DNA of 64,000 nucleotides. It comes from Globisporangium splendens (taxonomy: Eukaryota; Oomycota; Peronosporomycetes; Pythiales; Pythiaceae). Below, piece after piece: positions 43,194 to 54,173 of the stretch (its first letter is position 1; every line of letters starts with the position of its first letter). The stretch lies in NCBI GenBank assembly GCA_006386115.1, contig VFIW01000003.1, forward strand, positions 310,001 through 374,000. Reading direction: 5' to 3'. The notes beneath the pieces are model-generated. The model was given only the letters and a program-made list of their open reading frames with translations, was not told the origin of the DNA and did not search any database. Position numbers and translations under genes: made by a program.

Positions 43194-45209
43194 ATGGTCA
43201 AAGCAGCGCTCATCGGTCTTCTCACGGCGGTCGTCGCCGTCTCCAGTGGCAACCATCTCGCCATTGCCCAGTCGGCTGGCGCGGTCACCTCCACGTCCAC
43301 CACGAAGACGACGAGCACGACGGCTGTGACACCAAAAAGCGCTACCAAGGCTACCACTGCTACTACGGCAACCAAGACAACTGGAACCACTGCCAAGACT
43401 ACTGGGACTACGACTGCCAAGACGACTGGTACGACAGCCAAGACGACCGGGACTGCCACCAAAGCCACTGGTACTACCTCGACGACGAGCAAGACGACTG
43501 GGGCCACTACCGCCGCCAAGACTGGTACGACAACAGCGACCAAGACAACGACCACTGGTACAACGGCGAAGACGCCATCAGCGACCACTACGAAGACTCT
43601 GACAAAATCGAAGTCAACCAGTACGACTGGTACAGCGAAGACGTCTGCTACAACTGCCGCGACCACGAATTCGACTGCTGCTGGCACGAAGAAAACGCTG
43701 ACGAAGTCGTCGTCGACCAACACGCGCGTCGTGATCAAGCATCAGCCTTCGAACGGCCTGCCGAACTGGATTGGCCCGATCGTCAATGCTCCGACGGGTA
43801 AGGCGTGCTACCGCCAGACCCACATTGCGAAGACGTGCCCGCCTGGTTTCCACCCAAACAAGACGGTTGGCTTGTGCTGGGCTGAGTGTCCTCTGGACTA
43901 CCCGGTTCGATGCGGGATGGAGTGCATCCCCCAGAACAAGGATTGCGGAATCGAAGTCATCACCAAGATCAACGCTGTCGCGAATGCTGCATTGAGCACC
44001 GCCTCTCTTGGTGTCTTTAATCAGATCACGACTGCGGTCAAGGGTTTGAATGTCGCGGTGCGTTGCGGGAAGCAGCTCTACGACATTGTCCAAAAGGTCC
44101 TGGAGCACATCGCTGACATCGAAGAGAAGCAACCGAAGACGACCAAGGAGCAGTTGCAAACACTGCTGATGAAGTCGGACTTTGCTGCCATCGACCTACC
44201 GCTTGCGATCACGACGTGCATCGGCTCGTCGGTCGCCGACGCATTTTCGACAGCCTCGGAGATTGTCACTCCCGTCAAGAACATCATCAGTGCTGTTATC
44301 GAGAAGCGTGCGGCCGCATTGGAACCGAAGACGTTTGTCGAGCTCTCGACCGCCGCGGGTGTGAAGGAAGTGGGCAAGATGCCGGCCGCCGAAGTCAGCA
44401 AATTGGACAAGGTGATGACGTGCGGCGGTGAGCTGAAAGACATCGTCGACAAGGTCGTGGCGAAGGTGAACGAAATCAAGGAGAAGGCGCCGACGTCGCC
44501 CGTGGATGCGATCCGCTTGTCGCTCATGAGCTCCGAACTGTTCCTCATCGACATCCCCCAGGTTACGAGCGACTGCATCCCCAAGAGCACGAAGGATTTC
44601 TATGCGGTCCGCGACCAAGTGCGCAAAACGTTCCAGACGATCATTGACAAAGTTATCTCTTCATCGTCCGACACGGCGACCAAGACGGAGAAGCCACTCA
44701 AGAAACGGGACTACGCGCTCAAGATCGCGAGCTTTGGTCTCGATGTGCTCGCTACCTTCGAGCCTACGGGCATCGCTGCCATGGCGCGCGAATTCATCCA
44801 AAAGATCTGCGGCCCGACGCAATTCATTGGCGAAGTCGACGATGGTCCGTTGGAGGAGGCGCTCGGTCTGCACACGATTGGCAAAGCATTTGAGACGAGC
44901 AGCGGCGCGTACAAGAAGAAGGGCGACGGCAAGGTGAAGCTCACGTTTATCAGCAATGACAAAGAAAACGTTGAGGTCAACATTTTCTCGGCCGGCCAGC
45001 TGATCGACTCGGTGAAACTCGAGAACGGCGTGGTCAAGAAATGGGAAAAGCCGATGAAGGAGATGCAGGACAAGACTTTGTACCTGGACCGCTGGCGTCC
45101 AGGCTTCCTTCGTATTCCAGGCACCGGTGGTGGTTCGCTCGTGATGTGGGTCCCACACTCGTCGCAAGGAGGCCACGTCGACCTCACGGTCTCGGTCAAC
45201 GTCAGTTAG
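43194..45209 (+). CDS. Secreted protein with mucin-like Thr-rich spacer and conserved Cys/helical domain, copy 1
   Basis: 671 residues, no intron. Signal peptide about 1-26 (ending AIAQ). Residues about 30-180 are Thr/Lys/Ala repeats of the TTKTTGTTAKTTGT type, a likely O-glycosylated stalk. The conserved part starts at NGLPNWIGPIV, then a Cys cluster from C205 (CYRQTHIAKTCPPGF, CWAECPLDYPVRCGMEC, NKDCG), a long helical region with further Cys, and a C-terminal beta-like segment ending YLDRWRPGFLRIPGTGGGSL. The 509-residue gene at 50357-51886 shares everything except the Thr spacer. Family not recognised; likely wall- or apoplast-associated. The hydrophobic reverse-strand frame over the Thr repeats is a composition artefact. 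Confidence 0.85.
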   Translation: MVKAALIGLLTAVVAVSSGNHLAIAQSAGAVTSTSTTKTTSTTAVTPKSATKATTATTATKTTGTTAKTTGTTTAKTTGTTAKTTGTATKATGTTSTTSKTTGATTAAKTGTTTATKTTTTGTTAKTPSATTTKTLTKSKSTSTTGTAKTSATTAATTNSTAAGTKKTLTKSSSTNTRVVIKHQPSNGLPNWIGPIVNAPTGKACYRQTHIAKTCPPGFHPNKTVGLCWAECPLDYPVRCGMECIPQNKDCGIEVITKINAVANAALSTASLGVFNQITTAVKGLNVAVRCGKQLYDIVQKVLEHIADIEEKQPKTTKEQLQTLLMKSDFAAIDLPLAITTCIGSSVADAFSTASEIVTPVKNIISAVIEKRAAALEPKTFVELSTAAGVKEVGKMPAAEVSKLDKVMTCGGELKDIVDKVVAKVNEIKEKAPTSPVDAIRLSLMSSELFLIDIPQVTSDCIPKSTKDFYAVRDQVRKTFQTIIDKVISSSSDTATKTEKPLKKRDYALKIASFGLDVLATFEPTGIAAMAREFIQKICGPTQFIGEVDDGPLEEALGLHTIGKAFETSSGAYKKKGDGKVKLTFISNDKENVEVNIFSAGQLIDSVKLENGVVKKWEKPMKEMQDKTLYLDRWRPGFLRIPGTGGGSLVMWVPHSSQGGHVDLTVSVNVS

Positions 45210-45210
45210 A

Positions 45211-47872
45211 CTGGCTGACTACGTTTGGACACGTTCTTTTTCGCTTCGATTTTGTGTTGGCAGCGAGTTTACACATGCACCATTTGAACTTCAATAACGA
45301 CAAGAATTGACGTTAACTTTCCTTCATGCATCGGTACTTTTGCTACGCTATGTTGACTAGTGGCTTGTTTTATCCGTTGATGTGTTTTGTTTGATACCCG
45401 TACATTTGAAGCTGCAAAGGAGTGCTGATTTCAAATTTTCGAGGTAAGCACCGAGGATTGCCTGAATTTTCTATTGCTATTGTGGATTTTGGGAATACTT
45501 GCTGTGTTTATATCGATTAGCTTCAGGTAAACGCATGCTATTCAGGCTGTGAGACTTATTTTTGGTTTTAGATCGAGCAAATAGAGCGAAAATCCAAGTC
45601 ACTCTCGTCTCAGTGAGGTGCAGCTTCAGTCCCAGAGAAGCAGAAAATAGACCAAAATGCCAACTTCTGGACACCCTGTTGGCCGTGTACCAGTTTCAAG
45701 TGGTGCATGAGTTTTGTAGGGAGGGTCCAAACGCACCGTGTGGAGATCGTGAAGCACCAGAGCAGAGTGCGTGACGCTCGTGGAGACACCCTCTAGCGAG
45801 CCCAGTAAGCATATTCATCCAGATCATGCAATAGTGTCACTCGACTTGTCTCCCTCTTGAGGGGACAGTCACAGTGCTTGCGCTGTGCACAGCGGGGCGG
45901 TATCTCCAACAGCGAAGCCGTCAAGTGTTCGACTAGGCTAATTGCTCACTTTTAGAGCACTTGACCCATTTTTCGGGATATGTTTGGTGGTTATCTCCTA
46001 CAGGATTATTTTAATAGTGTTATTAAGATAATGCCGTATGCCGTCATGTTGTTGACAAGCATAATACCCATCAGATTGATTGCTGGGCGGACAATGTTGT
46101 GCACAAGCGATCTGTTGCTGTCGCTGGTCACATGGACGGAGTGCGAGCGCCAGATGGCGATTTGCCGCATTGCAAAAAAGATGTTGAGTCTTCATCGCAG
46201 AAGCATCCCAAACGGGCAGCAACTGGCGACACCAGTTGCTATCTGTTTGATTTCTTAGGTCGATTAAGCTTGCTACCCACTTCTGCCCGATCCAGCCAAG
46301 CGAAAAGTGGTCCAGAGGAGACCAACTTGAGTGACCATTTTATACATCAGAATATTTCGTGCAACCGACTTTGCTCAATTAACTGAAAACGACTTCAGTA
46401 CTGGCCCATCCCCTCAACTCTTGCAGAGTTTCGTCCAATTGTTATATGACGAAAAGCTGCTAATCAACATAAATTTGTAAGGTGCCTCAAAAACAGCTTG
46501 AGAGCACTTTTTAGGCTGGGGCGTTGCACGGCGCACGGCATCGCGTCTGGTACAGCTAGCTTTCTTAGGTCATTTAGCTGCTAGTGCATGCCCAAAATTC
46601 AGATACATGGAGTCAAGCGTTCACCTAGCCTTCTCTACTGAGTGCATGCGATTCTCGACTTTGAAGCTTCGCATTTTATTGATATTGACAGTGAACATTT
46701 CACCCATGTAAAACAGCACTGCTGTATACCACGGCCTAATCGAATTCACCGATCTTCTGTCGTCAATCGTTTCCTTGGATCTTCTCCCACTTAATCGCGT
46801 TTACGAGGCTCTTGCCACTATTGCGCGTAGGTGGGAGGATGACGGTGCAATCAATCGCTTCTTCCAGATCACATGGTTCCATTCTGCACTGGCTGACGGC
46901 TGCAAATGGGTATTTGCACCGAAAACAATTGGAGCCGAGAGGGCCATGACATTGAAGTATCACTCTTTTCAGCTAAACACACGCGCTGACAACCCCCAGC
47001 TCGCTGGTCAAATAGCAATGATACGACAACCTCGATAACACTGAAAAATGCACTGAAGACCTGAAAATTGCACAGCACCTCAAAGATAAGATAAAAGTGC
47101 GATATTAACCTAAAAGCCACTGTTTTATTGCTGGAAAAAGGTCTACACGCTTCCACCCAGAGCCAACACCAACCAACCCTGAAAGAGCGTGAAACACTAA
47201 AAAAAACACCACCTCCCCAAGGAGGAGCACTTCGCTGCGCTCGGTAGGTTGCGCGCTGTGGCAGCGTTGTTCTGTTCCATCAATTCTTGCTGGTACATTT
47301 TATTCAAATCCTAAACCTCCAGTGCATTCTTCGGTACTTTTTTGTACACTTCTTAGGTTTTGTCCAATGATAAAGCAGTATTTATTCAACGCTGCTCCTT
47401 AGAAGCTTATTTACTCAGAAAAGTCAGCAGAGCTAAAGGTGAGATAACCACTCTTTTCAGCTTCTTCGTCACCAGATGATCTACTGCGTTAATATGACCA
47501 AGGTGAACTGCGATTAGTATTTTAATACTGACCATCTGATCATTTCATCAGTGATGAGCTTTCTGTGTACAGCATACCTTCTCTGCGTGCATACTCTGCA
47601 CTTGCATAAACTCGATCTCACACCATTCCTATTGGAATGAGTCTGACCTCCCTCAGTTGTCGATTTGAGGAGGAATTGCTTATCGGCTATGTGGAGCATG
47701 TTTTCCATTTCACACTTTATATTGTCGTGTACTTTTGCCAGTTCAATGGCAGTTATTTCATGCTGTTCCGGCTGAGGGAGGCGAGACTGTTGAACGATTA
47801 AAGACCGAATTATGCCAAATTAGAGGTTCAACAGTACAGTAGTCACCAAAAGTATGCACCCAGCAAATCCTG
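45211..47872. other. Non-coding spacer between tandem units
   Basis: About 2.7 kb of lower-GC sequence with no recognisable gene. A diverged repeat lies at 46845-46980. Short open frames do not show family features. Confidence 0.55.
46845..46980. repeat. Diverged dispersed repeat, copy 2
   Basis: Partner of 42735-42866. On the plus strand it keeps a short open frame (ITWFHSALADGCKWVFAPKT) that is broken in copy 1, so it may derive from a coding sequence. Confidence 0.5.
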
Positions 47873-50128
47873 CTGACGTGCAACAGATGCGCGCGATCGA
47901 CACCAGGATCTTTTGGCTGGGAAACCAAGCGAGCGATCATACATAAATACTACTTCGGCGCAACGCGACTGCAGCGCTGATGCATGGTGAAGGAAAGTAA
48001 GCACCCACGTCCCCCCTTCCATGCCAATCGAAGGCGTGCGCGCGCCTGCTTTCCACGACCTCACTTGTCAACTTCCCTTCTCCTGGCCACATTGACACAC
48101 CAGCAACCCCGATGGTCAAAGCAGCGCTCATCGGTCTTCTCACGGCGGTCGTCGCCGTCTCCAGTGGCAACCATCTCGCCATTGCCCAGTCGGCTGGCGC
48201 GGTCACCTCCACGTCCACCACGAAGACGACGAGCACGACGGCTGTGACACCAAAAAGCGCTACCAAGGCTACCACTGCTACTACGGCAACCAAGACAACT
48301 GGAACCACTGCCAAGACTACTGGGACTACGACTGCCAAGACGACTGGTACGACAGCCAAGACGACCGGGACTGCCACCAAAGCCACTGGTACTACCTCGA
48401 CGACGAGCAAGACGACTGGGGCCACTACCGCCGCCAAGACTGGTACGACAACAGCGACCAAGACAACGACCACTGGTACAACGGCGAAGACGCCATCAGC
48501 GACCACTACGAAGACTCTGACAAAATCGAAGTCAACCAGTACGACTGGTACAGCGAAGACGTCTGCTACAACTGCCGCGACCACGAATTCGACTGCTGCT
48601 GGCACGAAGAAAACGCTGACGAAGTCGTCGTCGACCAACACGCGCGTCGTGATCAAGCATCAGCCTTCGAACGGCCTGCCGAACTGGATTGGCCCGATCG
48701 TCAATGCTCCGACGGGTAAGGCGTGCTACCGCCAGACCCACATTGCGAAGACGTGCCCGCCTGGTTTCCACCCAAACAAGACGGTTGGCTTGTGCTGGGC
48801 TGAGTGTCCTCTGGACTACCCGGTTCGATGCGGGATGGAGTGCATCCCCCAGAACAAGGATTGCGGAATCGAAGTCATCACCAAGATCAACGCTGTCGCG
48901 AATGCTGCATTGAGCACCGCCTCTCTTGGTGTCTTTAATCAGATCACGACTGCGGTCAAGGGTTTGAATGTCGCGGTGCGTTGCGGGAAGCAGCTCTACG
49001 ACATTGTCCAAAAGGTCCTGGAGCACATCGCTGACATCGAAGAGAAGCAACCGAAGACGACCAAGGAGCAGTTGCAAACACTGCTGATGAAGTCGGACTT
49101 TGCTGCCATCGACCTACCGCTTGCGATCACGACGTGCATCGGCTCGTCGGTCGCCGACGCATTTTCGACAGCCTCGGAGATTGTCACTCCCGTCAAGAAC
49201 ATCATCAGTGCTGTTATCGAGAAGCGTGCGGCCGCATTGGAACCGAAGACGTTTGTCGAGCTCTCGACCGCCGCGGGTGTGAAGGAAGTGGGCAAGATGC
49301 CGGCCGCCGAAGTCAGCAAATTGGACAAGGTGATGACGTGCGGCGGTGAGCTGAAAGACATCGTCGACAAGGTCGTGGCGAAGGTGAACGAAATCAAGGA
49401 GAAGGCGCCGACGTCGCCCGTGGATGCGATCCGCTTGTCGCTCATGAGCTCCGAACTGTTCCTCATCGACATCCCCCAGGTTACGAGCGACTGCATCCCC
49501 AAGAGCACGAAGGATTTCTATGCGGTCCGCGACCAAGTGCGCAAAACGTTCCAGACGATCATTGACAAAGTTATCTCTTCATCGTCCGACACGGCGACCA
49601 AGACGGAGAAGCCACTCAAGAAACGGGACTACGCGCTCAAGATCGCGAGCTTTGGTCTCGATGTGCTCGCTACCTTCGAGCCTACGGGCATCGCTGCCAT
49701 GGCGCGCGAATTCATCCAAAAGATCTGCGGCCCGACGCAATTCATTGGCGAAGTCGACGATGGTCCGTTGGAGGAGGCGCTCGGTCTGCACACGATTGGC
49801 AAAGCATTTGAGACGAGCAGCGGCGCGTACAAGAAGAAGGGCGACGGCAAGGTGAAGCTCACGTTTATCAGCAATGACAAAGAAAACGTTGAGGTCAACA
49901 TTTTCTCGGCCGGCCAGCTGATCGACTCGGTGAAACTCGAGAACGGCGTGGTCAAGAAATGGGAAAAGCCGATGAAGGAGATGCAGGACAAGACTTTGTA
50001 CCTGGACCGCTGGCGTCCAGGCTTCCTTCGTATTCCAGGCACCGGTGGTGGTTCGCTCGTGATGTGGGTCCCACACTCGTCGCAAGGAGGCCACGTCGAC
50101 CTCACGGTCTCGGTCAACGTCAGTTAGA
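47873..50128 (+). repeat. Tandem ~2.26 kb duplication, unit 2
   Basis: Near-perfect repeat of 42955-45210, including the promoter and entire CDS. The 3' boundary falls 1 base after the stop codon; the downstream sequence is then unrelated. Confidence 0.9.
48112..50127 (+). CDS. Secreted protein with mucin-like Thr-rich spacer, copy 2
   Basis: Encodes a 671-residue protein identical to that at 43194-45209, including every Thr-repeat unit. Since such repeats normally change length quickly, identity here implies a very recent duplication, conversion, or an assembly artefact. Same signal peptide, Cys cluster and C-terminal RWRPGFL segment. Confidence 0.85.
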   Translation: MVKAALIGLLTAVVAVSSGNHLAIAQSAGAVTSTSTTKTTSTTAVTPKSATKATTATTATKTTGTTAKTTGTTTAKTTGTTAKTTGTATKATGTTSTTSKTTGATTAAKTGTTTATKTTTTGTTAKTPSATTTKTLTKSKSTSTTGTAKTSATTAATTNSTAAGTKKTLTKSSSTNTRVVIKHQPSNGLPNWIGPIVNAPTGKACYRQTHIAKTCPPGFHPNKTVGLCWAECPLDYPVRCGMECIPQNKDCGIEVITKINAVANAALSTASLGVFNQITTAVKGLNVAVRCGKQLYDIVQKVLEHIADIEEKQPKTTKEQLQTLLMKSDFAAIDLPLAITTCIGSSVADAFSTASEIVTPVKNIISAVIEKRAAALEPKTFVELSTAAGVKEVGKMPAAEVSKLDKVMTCGGELKDIVDKVVAKVNEIKEKAPTSPVDAIRLSLMSSELFLIDIPQVTSDCIPKSTKDFYAVRDQVRKTFQTIIDKVISSSSDTATKTEKPLKKRDYALKIASFGLDVLATFEPTGIAAMAREFIQKICGPTQFIGEVDDGPLEEALGLHTIGKAFETSSGAYKKKGDGKVKLTFISNDKENVEVNIFSAGQLIDSVKLENGVVKKWEKPMKEMQDKTLYLDRWRPGFLRIPGTGGGSLVMWVPHSSQGGHVDLTVSVNVS

Positions 50129-50356
50129 TAGGCACTCCATTCTGTTGTTTCTTCAAAGCTTAGTCTATCAACCGTAATGCATAACGTCTTTGTAACGTTA
50201 GTTGTTTTTGGAGATTTGAGAGTGCCTGAAGAAACAAAACGAACACACTGAACTGTCCGAACCTTTATACAGCTTTTCGTGTTGCACTCAGGTGGCGTTA
50301 TTGGAAGATACTACGAACTATTCCATCCGCATGGTGTAAAATTCACGACACCGGGT

Positions 50357-51886
50357 TTAGCTCACGTTGAGCTGCGCACGGAGCTCCAAGTGGCCTTTGC
50401 TCGACGAATGTGGGACCCAGAGAAGAAGCGAGCCACCACCAGTGCCTGGGATGCCAAGGAAGCCTGGACGCCAGCGGTCCAGGTACAAAGTCTTGTCCTG
50501 GAGCGAAGCCACAGACGCCGACCATTTCGCAGTAGTGCCCTTCTTGACCGAGACTTCGGTCAGCTTGGTGCCTCCTGACATGATGTTGACCACGACATCC
50601 TGAGTGTCGACACTGACGAAGGTGATGCTCACAGTACCATCGCCAGCTTTTGTCCACGTGCCAGAGCTCGAATTGAACGCGTTGCCGATCGTGCGGAGGC
50701 CCAAGGCGACGTCCAGGTTTCCGTCGTCGATTTCACCGAGGAATGATGTTGGACCACAAATAGGCTGGATGAATTCCTTCGCGAGCTTCGCGATTCCCGT
50801 CGGATCGAACATGGCGATCACATCAAGACCAAAGTCCGTGATCTTGAGCGCGTACTCGGCGGTGGTCAGTGGTTTCCCGCTCGAGTTGCTGGACGAGTCA
50901 ATGAGCTTGTCGATGATGACCTGCAGAGTCTTGCGGATATCGTCTCGGATCTGGTACGCGTCCGTGGCATTTTTTGGGATGCAGCTCGAGGTAACCGCTG
51001 GGATCTCCTTGAGAAATAGATCCGAGTTCGACAGCACGAGGCGGATGTAATCGACAGTGCTGCTGGGCAACTCAGTCTTAATCTGCTTCACGACCGCGAC
51101 GATGCGATCAATCAGGTTCTTAAGCTCTTCGCCACAGCTCAGGTTCTTCGTGTCTAGCAAATTAGTGAGGGCGCTGAGGTCCGCTGTCGAGAGGGTGGCA
51201 ATGCTCTTCCCCACGCCAACCTGGGTCACGAACGTGAGAAAGTTCTGTGGCGTGAGCGTGATCGCGTCCTTCTTCGCCATCACTTGGTCCAGGATATTCT
51301 TGATAATGGCGACAATCTCCGCCGCCTGGTCCAGTCCACTCGGAGTCGGCAGACCCGCACAGGTTGCAACCGCGACGGGCAAGTCATAGATTACGAGGTC
51401 GGACTTGGAGAGCAAGTACTGGATCTGCTCCTGCGTCGTGCCTGGGAACATAACCTCGAGCTCCTTGGCGTACCCGATGACCTTGTTCACCACATCAAAG
51501 AGTTTCTGACCGCACTTGATGCCTTGCTGTACACCCGAACTGGCTGCGCTGATCTGGCCAAACACACCGCTCGTTGCGGCCGTGATCGCGACCGTCGCTA
51601 CGGCATTCACCTTGGTGATGATCTCAAGTGCACAGTCCTTGTTCTGTGGCAGACACTCCATGGCGCACTCGACCGGGTACTCGATCGGGCACTCAGCCCA
51701 GCACGTCGCGACATTGTCGAACTTGTACCCTGGCGGGCACACCTTGGTCAGGTGGGTCTTGCGGTAGCACGCTGTGTCGATCGGAGCACCGACTTTTGGG
51801 CCGACCCAGTTGGGCAGAACCGAGGACTGCGCGCTAGACGCGTCTAGCGTGATGATGAGTGTCACCAGTGCCGCGAGGAAGCGCAT
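50357..51886 (-). CDS. Secreted paralogue lacking the Thr-rich spacer
   Basis: 509 residues, intronless, convergent with copy 2 and only 230 bases from it. Signal peptide about 1-19 (MRFLAALVTLIITLDASSAQ). The mature protein starts immediately with LPNWVGPKVGAPIDTACYRK, so the Cys domain follows the signal peptide with no mucin-like stalk. Cys positions (CYRK, VCPPGY, CWAECPIEY, VECAMEC, NKDC, GIKCGQ, VATCAG, LSCGEE, SSCIPK, ICGPTS) match the paralogues, and the C-terminus YLDRWRPGFLGIPGTGGGSL is nearly invariant. Overall identity looks near half. Function unknown. Confidence 0.85.
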   Translation of the reverse strand: MRFLAALVTLIITLDASSAQSSVLPNWVGPKVGAPIDTACYRKTHLTKVCPPGYKFDNVATCWAECPIEYPVECAMECLPQNKDCALEIITKVNAVATVAITAATSGVFGQISAASSGVQQGIKCGQKLFDVVNKVIGYAKELEVMFPGTTQEQIQYLLSKSDLVIYDLPVAVATCAGLPTPSGLDQAAEIVAIIKNILDQVMAKKDAITLTPQNFLTFVTQVGVGKSIATLSTADLSALTNLLDTKNLSCGEELKNLIDRIVAVVKQIKTELPSSTVDYIRLVLSNSDLFLKEIPAVTSSCIPKNATDAYQIRDDIRKTLQVIIDKLIDSSSNSSGKPLTTAEYALKITDFGLDVIAMFDPTGIAKLAKEFIQPICGPTSFLGEIDDGNLDVALGLRTIGNAFNSSSGTWTKAGDGTVSITFVSVDTQDVVVNIMSGGTKLTEVSVKKGTTAKWSASVASLQDKTLYLDRWRPGFLGIPGTGGGSLLLWVPHSSSKGHLELRAQLNVS

Positions 51887-51931
51887 GCTTTACTGTCTTC
51901 AAAGTCCTGGACGCTGCTTCTTGGAATCTCC

Positions 51932-51947
51932 GCAAATTGAAGAATGA
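51932..51947 (-). promoter_or_regulatory. Oomycete initiator, 509-residue secreted protein
   Basis: On the minus strand TCATTCTTCAATTTGC is an exact match to TCATTYYNCAWTTTN. It starts about 60 bases upstream of the ATG at 51886. It is the best initiator match in the window. Confidence 0.75.
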
Positions 51948-54173
51948 ACAAGACGGCTGATCACCTAGCTTACCAGTTTCTGGAGGTGGCGGCACAAGCT
52001 CCCTTCGCACTACAGAGGGCAGAGGAGGGAAAGATGCCCACCGAAGCAAGGTGCACCAATGCCATTTCCATACAATGAAGCTGAAGACTAATCGCATCGC
52101 TGGCGATGAATAGTCTTTCGCATCACGCCACACCGCCTTCTTTCGTTTTGAAACACCTTCATCGGCAGTGGTTGAATCTGCGAATCTCAACCGGGAGACG
52201 CAGAGAAGAGTAGTGCAAACTTCAACATCCCACTTTTATCGAAGTTTGCATCCACCGATTGATTGACTCAATTTGCAGAGACTTTCACTCTGTCCAGTGG
52301 GAGGAGTGCCACCCACCAATGGGTCGTCCATTTATGCACAGCTTGCAGCTTCAGTCTGTTCTGATAACGTGAGCGATGGGCATGTCGAGTTTCCGAAGAT
52401 ACCTCATGAAAACTAGTACTATGCAGGTGCCTCCTACAGTAGGTGACTTGAGCAAGGGCCGACCATGACGATATTCCTGAAGCATACGCATTAATCAGCA
52501 GATGCGGTGCGCAATCGTTTTGGAGAGCTGAAAGTTTAGCTGACAGTGGCATTGCATCTCGAGCCATTCGCTTTGCAGCTCAGCTGCGCCACTTGCCAAG
52601 GTGCATAGCGTTGCAGTGGGTGTATTCAGGATGAGCAGAGTGAGCACGAATGCCCTATCACTTGTGCAACGAGCGAAACTACTCCTACTCTCGCACTCTA
52701 TAGAACACCCACAAGTTCATTGTGCGAAACTTGTTGAACAACTCGTAGTCCAATTTAATGCATTACGCAGCAAACCAAACAACAGCTACTGCTCTATTAT
52801 TGCGGTGATCTGGTTCGAAGGACCCGTTCCATTTGTACATCAGTGAATTTCCAGACAAGTACTCAGATTTGCATGGCGCACAGGTTTGAGCTGTCAATTG
52901 GCGTCCAACTTGAAGTAATAGCAGTGTTGCGCCTGGAGCGGTCAATAGAAAAGAGCAGGAATAGGAGCAGCTCTATTTCTAGTTCTACGGCAATAACTCG
53001 CATGCGTGCACGATCATGAGGTCCTGATGGCTGGTGCTGAAGAGCAGGAGGGGGAGTTATTTATTCATCTGCGCAGGCATCTTCAGAGTGGGTGGGCGTT
53101 CCAGACTGGTGTGCGCAGCATGTGTTCTTGCAAGAGAAGAGATATACATCAGAATAGGGTTAGATGAGGTCAGGGAGGCATCGTGCTTTTCTCAGATGTC
53201 GTGTCATCCAAATGCTATGCTTTTTTGTATTTCAAAACGGCAAGAATTCCCGTTTTTTTCTTCGAAAGAACCTTTCCGAGAATTCAATGCGACCGTGTTA
53301 ATTGCAGTGGCGCCACGCATTCCCAGCTGTCCGATCTGCGCCAGTATCGAAAGCACGGCGAAAGGGGAGAAACAGCAGCGGGAAAAGCAGCAGACGGATA
53401 TCGAGTGGTGTGCGAGAGCGAGACAGCGCGTCACTTGCACAGGCATGCACGCAAAGAGCAGAATGGACGTGTGCGTGTGTGTGTACCGCAAATATTGATC
53501 GATCGTGTGGAAAACAGGCGACGAAAGAGCGGAGGAGAATATGAGCAAACGCGCGCATGGCAATATGAACGTGTATGGGACGGTTTCAGCGTGTGCATGC
53601 GTGATGATGCATGTGCGAGCGTGATGATGCGTGTGCGTGGCAATTTCGTGCGTGCGATTTTGAGCGGCAGAGGCTGGACGAATCTCTTGAAGTAATATGG
53701 TTGCAACGCGAAAAACCAAGCAGCGTGTGAAAGACGCAGCGCGTCGTGCTCTGGACGAAGCGGAGCATGTTGTTAAGGATACAGCCTGACGGATGTAGAT
53801 GGAAGAAGAACAACAATGATGGCACGTGGCAAAACGAGAAGTGCCGTAGGCTTCTCTTCGTGCGCGTGTGTATTTTATAGTGTTGAGAATAATTGGTTGT
53901 GGACCTTACGTAAATATTAGTGTGGTATACACTATGTTGGGCATGTCTCCTTTGACAGGGTAGAGAACCTGTATTACCCAATGGCACTAAATGGATTCGA
54001 AGAGGTAGTGGGTGACAAATGATGGGCTGATTCGTATTTGTCCAACAGCCTCCCCGAATCAGCCAATTTGATGCATGGGAAAGGTCCCTCGGGTTCAGTG
54101 AGAAGAGTCGCCCCTTTTTATGGTTTTGTCCAATCAGAGACAAAGAGCCCTCTGTTTTTGATTTTATGGGTGC
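51948..54173. other. Gene-poor region before the retroelement cluster
   Basis: No recognisable gene. Around 53400-53660 there are alternating GTGTGCGT/GTGATGATGC purine-pyrimidine stretches with low complexity. The open frames here look like by-products of that composition. Confidence 0.55.

Larger units (their letters stand above)
42955..45210 (+). repeat. Tandem ~2.26 kb duplication, unit 1
   Basis: From CTGACGTGCAACAG to GTTAGA after the stop codon this matches 47873-50128. I see one difference (ATGGCGAAGG versus ATGGTGAAGG near 43066). Flanks on both sides are different or strongly diverged. Confidence 0.9.

Noticed and set aside
43019..43738. Val/Ala-rich 239-codon minus-strand frame (also 47937-48656)
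   Set aside because: Shadow of the Thr/Lys repeat of the secreted protein; present only because of repeat composition.
53204..53719. Overlapping 154-171 codon frames on both strands
   Set aside because: They lie in alternating GTGTGC/GATGATGC low-complexity DNA and have no features; likely chance.
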